From positions 310,001 to 374,000 of the forward strand of contig NZ_AP025739.1 in NCBI RefSeq assembly GCF_003574315.2: 64,000 nucleotides of DNA, in the 5' to 3' direction. The notes beneath the pieces were generated by a model. That model was not told the origin of the DNA and searched no databases. It was given only the letters and a program-made list of their open reading frames with translations. The DNA is from Capsulimonas corticalis. Its GTDB lineage: Bacteria; Armatimonadota; Armatimonadia; Armatimonadales; Capsulimonadaceae. The translations under genes and the position numbers were made by a program. Shown piece by piece: positions 8,297 to 16,974 of the stretch (positions within the stretch are counted from its first letter, which is position 1; every line of letters starts with the position of its first letter).

Positions 8297-9246
8297 GCAA
8301 TATACTCGCCACCCGCCCCGCGATCAAGGCGGCGTCCGGGACAGGCCCGCGCGGGCGGCGCTCCCCCTCGGACAAATTCGCGCCCTATCTGTTCGTTTCG
8401 CCGTTTCTGATCTTGTTCGCCGTCTTTGGGGTCTGGCCGATCCTCCACAGCCTGATCCTGGCGTTCTATCACACCAACGGCCCCAAGAGCCAGGTCTTCG
8501 CGGGCTTTGACAACTTCAAATTTCTCTTCGCCGATCCGGATTTCCACACGGCGGTCTGGAACACGCTGGTCTTCGCCTTCTGGTCGGTCGTGCTCCAGAT
8601 TCCCTTCGCGCTCGGCCTCGCGATCCTGCTCAACCAGCGCTGGCTGCGCGGGCGAACATTCCTGCGGCTGGCGTTCTTCTCGCCGAACCTGCTGGGGCAG
8701 GTCTTTGTCGGCGTCCTGTTTTCGGTCCTGCTCGCACCTCAGTACGGACTGGTCAACAAAGGGCTGCACGCCTTGATCGGCCTGCCGCTGGACACCAAGT
8801 GGCTGGCGAACCCTGCCCTCGTGATGCCGGCGCTGATCCTGACATCGCTCTGGCTCTACGTCGGCTTCAACATGATCTATTTTCTCGCGGCGCTCCAGGC
8901 CGTGGACAAAGAGCTTTACGAAGCGGCGATGATCGACGGGGCGGGCCCGTGGCGTCAGTTTCTCGCGGTCACCCTTCCCAGCATCCGCCCCGTCGCGGTC
9001 TTTGTGCTCGTCACTACCACGATCGGCTCGTTCCAGCTATTCGAGCTGCCTTATATCATGCTGAATAACTCGGCCGGTCCGGACAACGCGGGACTGACCG
9101 TCGTTATGTATCTCTACAACAATGGGTTCGTGACGGGGAATCTGGGCTACGCCTCGGCGGTCGGGTGGACGCTGGCGATTGGGGTCCTGCTGATCAGTCT
9201 CGCGCAGATGCGGATGACGGGCGCGTGGAAGGCGGAAGCGAAATGA
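8293..9246 (+). CDS. Sugar ABC transporter permease (MalF/MsmF type)
   Basis: The 317-residue inner-membrane protein has about six helices after a charged N-terminus. The coupling-loop (EAA) motif is YEAAMIDGAGPWRQFLAVTLPSIRP, which docks to the ATPase. The start is TTG at 8293, overlapping the upstream stop by four bases and giving translational coupling. It pairs with the next permease to form the channel. Confidence 0.94.
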   Translation: MSNILATRPAIKAASGTGPRGRRSPSDKFAPYLFVSPFLILFAVFGVWPILHSLILAFYHTNGPKSQVFAGFDNFKFLFADPDFHTAVWNTLVFAFWSVVLQIPFALGLAILLNQRWLRGRTFLRLAFFSPNLLGQVFVGVLFSVLLAPQYGLVNKGLHALIGLPLDTKWLANPALVMPALILTSLWLYVGFNMIYFLAALQAVDKELYEAAMIDGAGPWRQFLAVTLPSIRPVAVFVLVTTTIGSFQLFELPYIMLNNSAGPDNAGLTVVMYLYNNGFVTGNLGYASAVGWTLAIGVLLISLAQMRMTGAWKAEAK

Positions 9247-10076
9247 ACACGGAAAGATCTGTACAGACGGGGCGCACGGCGCTCACCATCACGATGTTTC
9301 TCCTGGCGGCGATCGTGCTAACGCCGTTGGTCTGGCTGGTGGCGGCGACGCTGAAGTCCTCGGACGATATGTTCCACTACACGTTCTTCCCGCCGGTCAG
9401 CCACCTGACGCTTTCGGAGTATCACGACCTCTTCACGAAGTCGCCGTTCGCGCGCTATCTGGCCAACAGTGTCTTCGTGACCAGCGTGACGGTGATGGTG
9501 CAGTTGTTCTTTTCGTCGCTGGCCGGCTTCGCGCTCGCCAAGTACGAGTTCAAGGGCAAGAATATCATCGTGGCGATCATGCTCGCCACCCTGCTGCTGC
9601 CGGGACAACTGACGATGGCGCCGCTGTACGACCTGCTCTACCATATGAAGATGGTGGACAGCTACGCCGGCTTGATCGTGCCCGGCGCGGTGAGCGTCTT
9701 CGGGATCTTTTTGTTTCGGCAATCGATCCAGCAGGTCCCGGACGAGCTGTTGCAGGCGGCGCGGATCGACGGCTGCTCGGAGTTTCAAATCTACTGGGAT
9801 ATCGTGATGCCGGTCTCGCGCCCGATGATCGGCGCGTTCTGTCTGATCAGCTTTATGGGCGCCTGGAACAGCTTTTTGTGGCCGCAGATTATTCTCCACC
9901 ACGCCGAGCTGTTCACGCTGCCGATCGGCCTCAATCAATTGGTCAGCATTTACCAGACCCAGTACGGTATGCTGATGGCCGGCACGCTGCTGGGCGTGCT
10001 GCCGGTGGTGTTCCTGTTCGTGCTGCTCCAGAAAGAATTCGTCGCGGGATTGACGGCGGGCGCGGTCAAGGGGTAA
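9243..10076 (+). CDS. Sugar ABC transporter permease (MalG/MsmG type)
   Basis: The 277-residue protein has six predicted helices and the EAA motif LLQAARIDGCSEFQIYWDIVMPVSRP. The ATGA overlap with the previous gene (9243-9246) sets the start. No ATP-binding subunit follows, so a shared MsmK-type ATPase encoded elsewhere is presumably used, as is common for this transporter class. Its 3' end overlaps the convergent LacI gene by 11 bases. Confidence 0.94.
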   Translation: MNTERSVQTGRTALTITMFLLAAIVLTPLVWLVAATLKSSDDMFHYTFFPPVSHLTLSEYHDLFTKSPFARYLANSVFVTSVTVMVQLFFSSLAGFALAKYEFKGKNIIVAIMLATLLLPGQLTMAPLYDLLYHMKMVDSYAGLIVPGAVSVFGIFLFRQSIQQVPDELLQAARIDGCSEFQIYWDIVMPVSRPMIGAFCLISFMGAWNSFLWPQIILHHAELFTLPIGLNQLVSIYQTQYGMLMAGTLLGVLPVVFLFVLLQKEFVAGLTAGAVKG

Positions 10077-11430
10077 TCTCGCGCGAGGAAGACCGGACGA
10101 TGATCTCGGGCGTGACGGTGATTCGGCAATCCTCGACCGGCGCGCCTTCGATCATCGCGACCAGGCGCTCCACGGCGAGGATACCCATCTGGCGGAACGG
10201 CTGGTTGATTGTCGTCAATCCGCCTAAGATCCACTGGGCGTCCGGAGTGTCGTTGACGCCGGTGATGGAAACATCCTCAGGAACGCGCAGGCCGACGGCT
10301 TCAAAGGCTTTTCCCACCCCCATCCCCCAGCCGTCGTCGCCGCCGATCACCGCCGTGGGACGCTCGTCCAGCAAAAGCCACCGATCGACCATGGCTTGAA
10401 AGAAGCTTGGCTCCCGCACGCGATCCGGCGTCTGATCGTCGATCCCCTCCAATCGCGGGTCGTGCTCAATCCTCGCCTGCTCCAGCCCCTTGCGATATCC
10501 GTCCCTCCGGTCGAGAAAGTTCGAGTCGTGCAGGGATCCGATATAGGCGATGCGGCGATGCCCCTGCTGGACAAGCATCTCTACCATGCGCGCGACGCCG
10601 TTGATGTTATCAACATTCACGTAGCCGACACCGTCCGGCACATGGCGCGTCAGCAGCGCGACCACCGGCAGCCCGGCCTCGGCGACACGCTCCAGGGTGG
10701 CGTCGTGCAGCGGCGGCGCTACCCAAATGAGCCCGTCGATATGCCCGTCCAGATACTCCAGCGCCGAATGGCGGTCCGCATGCTGCGTCCAGCCGGTGTA
10801 AAGCAAGAGGTTATGATTGGCGACATCGCCCGCCTCGCTGATGCCGGCCAGCAGGTGCGGCGCCAGCGAGCCGCCGATATTCTGATCCAGGCTGCTCAGG
10901 CCGAAGATAAACACGCCGAGGATCCGGGTGCGCTGGCGGCGGATCGCCCGCACGAGCGCGCTGGGCGTGAAGTGCAGATCATCCATCGCCGTCTGGATCC
11001 GCGAGCGCGTCGACTCGCTCATCCGGCCCTTGTCGTTGAGAAAATTCGAGACCGTCGCGCGCGACACCTCGGCGCGGGCGGCGACGTCGTTAATCGTCGC
11101 GCGCCGCTTCCCAAGCGGGACGCTTGACGCCTTCCCGGAATGCGCCGGGTCCAGCTTCTCCGCGACCGACGCCGTGACCACTCCGTCGCGCTGGAGCCAG
11201 TTCCGCACGCTTTGCGAGTTGACGCCGAGGCGGCGCGCGATCTCCCCGGACTTCAGACCTTCGGCATGCAGCAGGACGGCCTGTTCGCGCACTTCCGGCG
11301 CATAGCCGCGCTTGCTCGGCTCCGGCGTATAGCGACGGCGGCAGGCGGAACACTTATAACGCTGGCTGCCGCCATGCATTCCCGCCTTGACCTGTCCCTC
11401 GGAGACCCCGCATTTCGGACACACAATCAT
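10066..11430 (-). CDS. LacI-family regulator with an N-terminal IS1-type zinc ribbon and transposase-like helix-turn-helix
   Basis: The 454-residue protein (start ATG at 11430; an in-frame ATG at 11475 would add 15 residues) has an unusual architecture. Residues 1-35 are a zinc ribbon, MIVCPKCG... QRYKCSACRRRYTPEP, like the InsA part of IS1 transposases. Residues 40-75 are a transposase-like helix-turn-helix (EIARRLGVNSQSVRNWLQRDG). After a linker comes the normal LacI helix-turn-helix (ATINDVAARAEVSRATVSNFLN, about 110-130), the hinge and a complete sugar-binding domain (GVFIFGLSS... VIGGDDGWGMGV... SITGVNDTPDAQWILGGLTTINQP). Two DNA-binding modules in one protein could read bipartite operators. 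Its position convergent to the sugar operon suggests control of that operon. Confidence 0.88.
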   Translation of the reverse strand: MIVCPKCGVSEGQVKAGMHGGSQRYKCSACRRRYTPEPSKRGYAPEVREQAVLLHAEGLKSGEIARRLGVNSQSVRNWLQRDGVVTASVAEKLDPAHSGKASSVPLGKRRATINDVAARAEVSRATVSNFLNDKGRMSESTRSRIQTAMDDLHFTPSALVRAIRRQRTRILGVFIFGLSSLDQNIGGSLAPHLLAGISEAGDVANHNLLLYTGWTQHADRHSALEYLDGHIDGLIWVAPPLHDATLERVAEAGLPVVALLTRHVPDGVGYVNVDNINGVARMVEMLVQQGHRRIAYIGSLHDSNFLDRRDGYRKGLEQARIEHDPRLEGIDDQTPDRVREPSFFQAMVDRWLLLDERPTAVIGGDDGWGMGVGKAFEAVGLRVPEDVSITGVNDTPDAQWILGGLTTINQPFRQMGILAVERLVAMIEGAPVEDCRITVTPEIIVRSSSREITP

Positions 11431-11798
11431 AACGATCTTAACTTTCGATACGGACGCTCGCCGTGTCCCAATCATTAGGCGATGACACAGGTATCTAATA
11501 TACCCCCTGCGCCTTCTGGAGACAAGACTTCCGCCAGCAAAGAAGCCCTGAGACCCAGCGATCCTTCGCTTTCGACAATGCCAACGCCGAATAAATCACC
11601 TATTGATATACTATCGTCATAAGTCAATAATTTCCAAATGTCGATATTCTGAAAATTGTTATTCAAAAGTACTTGACGCCGTTCCGCAGGCGTGATATAC
11701 TATTTTTGCTGATGAACTTGGTACATCAATGTGCCTAAAGCTCTTATCGTAATTCAAAACATCGCCTTCTTCATAAGACGATCCAGGAGACTGAACCC
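11431..11798. other. Intergenic region with divergent signals
   Basis: No convincing gene is present. A 63-codon minus-strand frame (11475-11666) has no recognisable features or family. The segment holds the start region of the zinc-ribbon LacI gene (TATATT-like -10 near 11501) and the promoter and leader of the prepilin-like gene at 11799. Confidence 0.5.
11673..11701 (+). promoter_or_regulatory. Promoter of the second prepilin-like gene
   Basis: TTGACG (11673-11678), 17 bases, TATACT (11696-11701). The predicted leader is about 90 bases. The -35 is the same as that of the first prepilin-like gene. Confidence 0.7.
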
Positions 11799-12578
11799 AT
11801 GTTACACACCGCGAAAGTCAAAGGCTTTACACTGATTGAATTGCTCGTTGTTATCGCGATTATCGCCATTCTTGCCGCGATTTTGTTCCCGGTTTTCGCC
11901 CAGGCCCGCGAAAAGGCGCGCCAGATCAGCTGCGCCAGCAACCAGCGGCAGACCGGCCTGGCCGTTCTGCAATATGTGCAGGACTATGACGAGAATTATC
12001 CGCTGGAGATCGCCGGCGTCAGCCCCAACGATTACGACTGGTCCAAGGCCGTTCAGCCGTATATCAAAAACGGGAATTCTCCGGTCGGCGCCTGGGGCGG
12101 CTCGACCAACACCGGCGTGTTCACCTGTCCCGACTTTCCGGAAGAAGCGGATGGCAAGTACGAATACGCGCAGTATCGTGTTTTGGAGGACGTCATTAGC
12201 TCCAGCGGTTCGCCTGTCTCGCTGAGCGCGATCATGAAGCCATCGTCCAAGATCATGGTCTTCGAAGGCAAGAACAACGGCAACTGCTGGGGCGGCCCGG
12301 CGGGAATCGGCTTCAATACCGATCAGTGGAACTGGGCAAGCAATGGACAAACTCCCCATGGAGCGCACACCGACCTCGCCGATCAGTCCCCGAAGGACAG
12401 CAATAATAGCGCCCAGGGAGCAGGCTGCTGGACCTGGCCGACCTCGTGGACTCCTGCGTACCGGCACACCAGCATGGGGAACTTCCTTTTCTGCGACGGC
12501 CATGTCAAAGCGATGAAGGTCGGCTCGGTCAGCTATGCGGAAAATATCGCGAACAAAGACCCCAGCATGATCAACTGA
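11799..12578 (+). CDS. Prepilin-type N-terminal cleavage/methylation protein (DUF1559-like), second copy
   Basis: The 259-residue protein starts [25 protein letters not shown], with the prepilin peptidase site after the Gly. It then shares [19 protein letters not shown] and [13 protein letters not shown] with the copy at 958-1839. The C-terminal signature is [23 protein letters not shown] precedes the ATG. A lipoprotein gene follows, as for the first copy. The body (residues 60-220) is Gly/Asn/Trp-rich and differs from its paralogue, so surface or ligand specificity probably differs. Assembly by a type IV pilus or type II-like machine would be needed; none is encoded here. Confidence 0.92.
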   Translation: MLHTAKVKGFTLIELLVVIAIIAILAAILFPVFAQAREKARQISCASNQRQTGLAVLQYVQDYDENYPLEIAGVSPNDYDWSKAVQPYIKNGNSPVGAWGGSTNTGVFTCPDFPEEADGKYEYAQYRVLEDVISSSGSPVSLSAIMKPSSKIMVFEGKNNGNCWGGPAGIGFNTDQWNWASNGQTPHGAHTDLADQSPKDSNNSAQGAGCWTWPTSWTPAYRHTSMGNFLFCDGHVKAMKVGSVSYAENIANKDPSMIN

Positions 12579-12610
12579 TCGCACCGCACTCGACTCATGA
12601 TCGCTGGATC

Positions 12611-12633
12611 GGCCGCCGCGATGCGCGGCGGCC
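12611..12633. terminator. GC-rich hairpin after the second prepilin-like gene
   Basis: GGCCGCCGCG (12611-12620) and CGCGGCGGCC (12624-12633) form a 10-bp stem with a 3-base loop. Only GTTTG follows, so termination may be partial, allowing some transcription into the lipoprotein gene. Confidence 0.5.
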
Positions 12634-12685
12634 GTTTGGCGCTTGATGTCCGATCTGGATTTGTTATCGAACAAGGAATAGTCGT

Positions 12686-12994
12686 TTGGAACTTCGATCA
12701 TTCGTCGCCGTTCGCGGGTCTCGCGCGAGCGCCCGCGCGCTGGCGATTGCCGTATGCGCAGTCGCCGCTTTCTCCATCGCCGGCTGCGGCAGTCGGCCGG
12801 CGGCGCCAGCGAACTCAGCGAAGCTCGATGCGCCGCCGCCTGGAGCTTTAAAGCCGATTGTCATCCCGCCGCCGAACCTGCCTGCGGATATGCCGGACGC
12901 TCAGAAGCAGCAAATCCTCGCCAATATGCAGCAGCAACAGGATCAGGCGAATGCGCAGCGGCAGGCGATGTTTAACAATTCGAACACAAAATAG
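12686..12994 (+). CDS. Small proline/glutamine-rich lipoprotein
   Basis: The 102-residue protein uses a TTG start at 12686, supported by AAGGA at 12673-12677. The signal peptide ends in lipobox SIAGC, so Cys34 is the lipidated residue. The mature part is Pro-rich (PPPGALKPIVIPPPNLP), then a Gln-rich helix (ILANMQQQQDQANAQRQAM). It resembles the lipoprotein at 680-919 in layout: lipobox, CGSR, short linker, Gln/Ala helix. Both follow a prepilin-like gene. Function unknown. Confidence 0.78.
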   Translation: MELRSFVAVRGSRASARALAIAVCAVAAFSIAGCGSRPAAPANSAKLDAPPPGALKPIVIPPPNLPADMPDAQKQQILANMQQQQDQANAQRQAMFNNSNTK

Positions 12995-13022
12995 CCGCCG
13001 CCGCGCTTGGCGACAACCACAT

Positions 13023-13056
13023 AAAAAACGCTTCTCAAACACGAGAAGCGTTTTTT
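13023..13056 (+). terminator. Intrinsic terminator after the lipoprotein gene
   Basis: AAAAAACGCTTCTC (13023-13036) pairs with GAGAAGCGTTTTTT (13043-13056) around a 6-base loop and ends in six T residues. Confidence 0.9.
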
Positions 13057-13173
13057 GCGCGTTACTTTGTTCAATTTTTCACGAATTTCGGGAACAATTC
13101 CGATATCCCATGAGTTGGAATGAAATGCGTTCACCAAACCTCGGAAACGTTTGACACAAAGGAGCCACGCCTG

Positions 13174-15180
13174 ATGCTGTCCACCGCCGGTAAACCACCG
13201 AACTTACGCAAGGCCAGGAAGCGGGATGCAATCGCCGACGCAATCGCGCGGCGCGCCGATGAAATCGAGCGCGATCCGAAGCGAGAGCGGCAGGCGATGC
13301 TGCGCTTTCTGGCCTATCTCAAACCCTCGGCGCACTATTTCGTCATCGCCTCACTTTGCGGCGTCACGATCTATCTCGTCCCCAATTTGATCCCGACCGC
13401 GGTCGGCTACGTGCTCGACCATATCCTGGGAACGGGCGGCAGCGCTTCGGCCTCGCCCGCCAAAGCCAACGCGCTGTTTCGGATGCTCGATTTTTACATC
13501 GCCCACACCGTCGGATCCGGCGCCTCGAAGGCCGCGCGCATCCAGGTGCTGCTCGGATCCTTGCTCGTTTTCCTGCCGTTCTGGGGCATCCTCGTCTTCT
13601 TCCGAGCCTACTTCGCCGGCATCGGCGGCCAGCGCGTCATCTTCAAGCTGCGTAATGACCTTTACGAGCACATCCAATCGCTGTCGCTGTCGTACTTCCA
13701 GCGCGAGCGCTCGGGAAGCATCGTCTCGCGTCTGACCAGCGATGTCGCGCTCGCGCAAAACTTTATCGGCAACGCGTGCACCAATCTCTGGATGGACTCG
13801 CTCTCCATCCTCATCCTGGGCGGTTTTCTGCTCACACTGGACCGGAAGCTGGCGCTCACCGCCTTCGCCGTGCTGCCGCTCTGGATCCTGAGTGTCCGCC
13901 TGTTCGGCCAGCAGATCCGCAAGGCGTCGCACGCCGTTCAGGAAGGTCTCTCCGAGATGTCCGGGCAGGTGCAGGAGAAGATGAGCGGCGTCACCGTCGT
14001 CCAGGCGTTCGCGCGCGAAAAGCGCGAAGTGCGCCTGTTCCACCGCCTCCACCGGTCGCTGCTCGTGCGCCAGGTCACGGCGGTGCGCCTCGCCTCGTTC
14101 AATATGGCGATGTCAAACCTGCTCACGACCATTGCTCCGGTGATCGTCGTCTGGGTAGGCGCGCTGGAGGTCCTGCACGGCAAGCTGACGCCGGGGACTC
14201 TCTTGATGTTCTGGGCGTTCCTGGGGACATTCTACGGCCCGCTCCAGCGCATTACGGATCTCGCCGCCGTTATCTCCAACGCCAGCGCCGCGATCGAGCG
14301 CATCTTCCAGATCTTCGACATCTGTCCGGAGGTCAAGGAGAAGGAAAACGCGATCACGCTGCCGGGGCGGATCCATGGCAAGGTCGAGTTCGATCACGTC
14401 TGGTTCGGATACGATGAGAACCCGATTCTCAAGGACATCAGCCTGACGATCCAGCCGGGCGAAGTCGTCGCGTTCGTCGGCCCATCCGGCGCCGGCAAAT
14501 CGACGCTGATCCAATTGGTTCCTCGCCTCTACGACGTCACCAAAGGCGCGATCCGCGTCGACGGCCGCGATATCCGGGACTTCAAAAAGAGCTGGTTCCG
14601 TTCGTTCATCGGCATGGTGCTTCAGGACAACATTCTCTTTACGGGAAGTATCCGGGACAATATCCTCTACGGCCGTCCGGACGCCGATGACGACGCCGTT
14701 GTCGAAGCGGCCATCGCCGGCAACGCGCACGACTTCATCGAAAGCCAGGCCGATGGCTACGACACCGAGATCGGCGAGCGCGGAACCAAGCTCTCCGGCG
14801 GACAAAAGCAGCGCATCGCGATCACCCGCGCCTTCCTCCGAGATCCGCGCATCTTGATTCTCGATGAAGCCACTTCCGCCCTCGACAGCGAAAGCGAGCG
14901 CCTGATACAAGCCGCGCTGAACCGCCTGATGATCGGCCGCACCACCCTGATCATCGCGCACCGCCTATCCACAATTCTGCACGCCGACAAAATCGTCGTC
15001 ATGGACAAGGGGCGGATCGTCGAGCAAGGCAAGCACGCGGACCTCCTGGCGAACGGCGGCCTCTACTACGAGCTCTACAAAGCGCAGTTCGAGCACGCCC
15101 TCAGCGTTCACGACGCGGCGAAAGAGATATTGAACGAAGAATCCGATTCCAGCGATCCCTACGCCGAACACGTCCGATAA
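13174..15180 (+). CDS. ABC transporter, fused membrane and ATPase domains (MsbA/lipid or multidrug exporter type)
   Basis: The 668-residue half-transporter has an N-terminal cytoplasmic extension (1-60), six helices (about 60-380) and an ATPase domain (about 400-640). The ATPase shows Walker A GPSGAGKS, Q-loop VLQDN, signature LSGGQKQR, Walker B ILILDEATSALD and the H-loop IIAHRLS. It works as a homodimer or heterodimer exporting lipids, drugs or peptides. The start at 13174 is preferred because AAAGGAG (13158-13164) lies nine bases before it; an upstream ATG at 13120 has none. The substrate cannot be read from the sequence. Confidence 0.93.
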   Translation: MLSTAGKPPNLRKARKRDAIADAIARRADEIERDPKRERQAMLRFLAYLKPSAHYFVIASLCGVTIYLVPNLIPTAVGYVLDHILGTGGSASASPAKANALFRMLDFYIAHTVGSGASKAARIQVLLGSLLVFLPFWGILVFFRAYFAGIGGQRVIFKLRNDLYEHIQSLSLSYFQRERSGSIVSRLTSDVALAQNFIGNACTNLWMDSLSILILGGFLLTLDRKLALTAFAVLPLWILSVRLFGQQIRKASHAVQEGLSEMSGQVQEKMSGVTVVQAFAREKREVRLFHRLHRSLLVRQVTAVRLASFNMAMSNLLTTIAPVIVVWVGALEVLHGKLTPGTLLMFWAFLGTFYGPLQRITDLAAVISNASAAIERIFQIFDICPEVKEKENAITLPGRIHGKVEFDHVWFGYDENPILKDISLTIQPGEVVAFVGPSGAGKSTLIQLVPRLYDVTKGAIRVDGRDIRDFKKSWFRSFIGMVLQDNILFTGSIRDNILYGRPDADDDAVVEAAIAGNAHDFIESQADGYDTEIGERGTKLSGGQKQRIAITRAFLRDPRILILDEATSALDSESERLIQAALNRLMIGRTTLIIAHRLSTILHADKIVVMDKGRIVEQGKHADLLANGGLYYELYKAQFEHALSVHDAAKEILNEESDSSDPYAEHVR

Positions 15181-15201
15181 TTCACTCATCCGGTAATTAC
15201 G

Positions 15202-15236
15202 ACGGCGCGGATGGTTTTGAACATCCGCGCCGTTTT
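15202..15236. terminator. Terminator between convergent ABC and EamA genes
   Basis: ACGGCGCGGATG (15202-15213) pairs with CATCCGCGCCGT (15222-15233) with an 8-base loop and is followed by a short T-run (15233-15236). Confidence 0.75.
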
Positions 15237-15263
15237 CGATTCTCTGAACGGTCGTCAATCAGC

Positions 15264-16325
15264 TCACGTGTGCGTGTGCCGGTGGTGCAGATCCGGGTAG
15301 TGCGGGTGCTCGTGCGTGAGTGGTTCGTGGATATGTTCGTGCGTGTGCGGTTCGGCGGGATCGACGCCGGGGGCGTGGGTGTGCTGGTGATGTTCGTCGT
15401 GAACGTGCCGGTGGGAGTGGACGAGCCGTTCGTGGCGGTGCCTGTGTTCGTGACGTTCGGTTAAGTGCAGCCAGACCCCGGCGGCCATGAACATGGCGGC
15501 GATAAGTAGCCGAAATCCGATGGGCTCATGCAGCAGCAGGACGGAGACGACGGCGCCGACAAACGGGGCCAGCGAAAAGTAGGCTCCGGTGCGGGCCGTT
15601 CCCACATGGCGCAGCGCCAGGACGAAGAAGGCTAAACTGAGGCCATAGCCCAAAAAGCCGATCAGCAGCGCCCCTCCCAGGAAGGCCGCGCCGGGCAATT
15701 TCGCGCCCAGGCAAAAGGCGATGGTGATGTTGACAACGCCCGCGACCGCGCCTTTGATGGCCGCCACTTGATACGGATTGCTGGCCGACACTTTCTGGGT
15801 TAAATTGTTATCGATCCCCCAGCACAAGCACGCCCCGGCGATCGCAAGAGAGCCGAGCGGCAGCGACAGGCTCCCGCCCCGCCATGAGAGCACGATCCCT
15901 CCGGCAACGATCAGGACCATCCCCAGGAAAATCCGGCGATCGAAGTTCTCCTTGAAAACAAACCACGCCAGCAGTGAAGTACACACGCCTTCCAAATTCA
16001 ATAGGAGAGAGGCGCTGGAGGCGGGTGTGTGCGTCAGCCCCGTCATCAGCAGCACCGGCGCAATGACGCCGCCAAAGAGCACGGCGCCCGCCAGCCAGGG
16101 CCAGTCCTTACGTGTGAGCGGGGCTTCGTCCGCGGTGCGTCGCGTAAAATAAAGGAGCGAAAGCCCGATCCCCGAACCGGCGTACAGAAGCCCCGCGAGC
16201 AGAACTGGCGAAGTCCCGCCGAGGAGCAGCTTCGCGAACGGCGTACTGATCCCAAAGAGAACGGCGGCGAGCAGCGCGATCCCTACTCCCACCGGGAGCT
16301 TCGTCGCAGGTAAATTCGAACTCAT
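15264..16325 (-). CDS. EamA/DMT-family transporter with a histidine-rich C-terminal tail
   Basis: The 353-residue protein has ten predicted helices in two EamA repeats (LAAVLFGISTPFAKLLLGG at the start, LAIAGACLCWGIDNNLTQK at about 165). It is a drug/metabolite-type transporter of unknown substrate. The last 65 residues are an extreme His-rich tail (HEHRHRHERLVHSHRHVHDE and onwards, about 27 His), expected in the cytoplasm or at the membrane surface. Such tails bind Zn, Ni or Co in other families, so metal export or metal sensing is possible. It neighbours a CDF-like transporter gene on the same strand. Confidence 0.88.
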   Translation of the reverse strand: MSSNLPATKLPVGVGIALLAAVLFGISTPFAKLLLGGTSPVLLAGLLYAGSGIGLSLLYFTRRTADEAPLTRKDWPWLAGAVLFGGVIAPVLLMTGLTHTPASSASLLLNLEGVCTSLLAWFVFKENFDRRIFLGMVLIVAGGIVLSWRGGSLSLPLGSLAIAGACLCWGIDNNLTQKVSASNPYQVAAIKGAVAGVVNITIAFCLGAKLPGAAFLGGALLIGFLGYGLSLAFFVLALRHVGTARTGAYFSLAPFVGAVVSVLLLHEPIGFRLLIAAMFMAAGVWLHLTERHEHRHRHERLVHSHRHVHDEHHQHTHAPGVDPAEPHTHEHIHEPLTHEHPHYPDLHHRHTHT

Positions 16326-16380
16326 AATCCCAGCTTACTCCGGCGAAAGATCATCTCCATCGATCTCCAATCTTGGGGCG

Positions 16381-16974
16381 TCATTCGGCGTTTGCTTCGC
16401 TCCACGCATGACGACCTTCCTGAAAGCCATAAAAAACGATGACGAGTCCCGCCATGGGATCCGCCCACCACCAGCCCAGCGCGGCGTTCAGCGCGAGGCC
16501 CACAAGTGTCGCTCCCGCAAGGTACGCATCCACCATGGTGACGCGCCCTTCGGTCTGGAGAACGACATTGCCCAAAGCCGCGCCGGCGCGGGCTTTGCCC
16601 GCCGCGAGCATCAGCATGACGGCAAAGGTCAGCACAAGCCAGACGATCCCCATCGGGGAGACGCCGGGATGAAAGCGCGTGATGAGAACATAGGAGGATT
16701 GCAGTAAGATGTAAACCGCCAGCGCGAAAAAGGCGGCGCCGATCATTCGCAGCGCCTTCTTCTCGCGCCCCATCCCCGCCCCGGTCAGCTCCCAGATAAC
16801 GACCGTCGACGCGCCGATCTCGATCAGCGAGTCCAGACCGAATCCTGCGAGCGCCACCGAGCGCGCATGGATCGCCGCCGGCATCATAATTCCCAAGCCG
16901 ACGATATTCCATGCCAGAGTGATATATTCCAGGAATATTCCCCGCCGCAGAAGGTGAGGAAGAATATTCTTCAT
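16381..16974 (-). CDS. Short cation diffusion facilitator-like transporter (membrane domain only)
   Basis: The 197-residue protein contains six predicted helices and ends right after them (FYGFQEGRHAWSEANAE), without the usual cytoplasmic metal-binding domain of CDF proteins (normally about 300 residues). CDF-like features are ALAGFGLDSLIEIGAS in helix 2 and TMVDAYLAGATL... WWWADPMAGLVI in helices 5-6. The canonical H/D metal-site residues are only partly conserved. Its start overlaps the stop of the diguanylate cyclase gene by four bases (ATGA), so the two are translationally coupled. Probable substrate is a divalent cation; uncertain. Confidence 0.8.
   Translation of the reverse strand: MKNILPHLLRRGIFLEYITLAWNIVGLGIMMPAAIHARSVALAGFGLDSLIEIGASTVVIWELTGAGMGREKKALRMIGAAFFALAVYILLQSSYVLITRFHPGVSPMGIVWLVLTFAVMLMLAAGKARAGAALGNVVLQTEGRVTMVDAYLAGATLVGLALNAALGWWWADPMAGLVIVFYGFQEGRHAWSEANAE

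Noticed and set aside
11475-11666. 63-codon minus-strand frame in the intergenic region
   Set aside because: Overlaps the zinc-ribbon regulator's start region, lacks a ribosome site and has no recognisable features.
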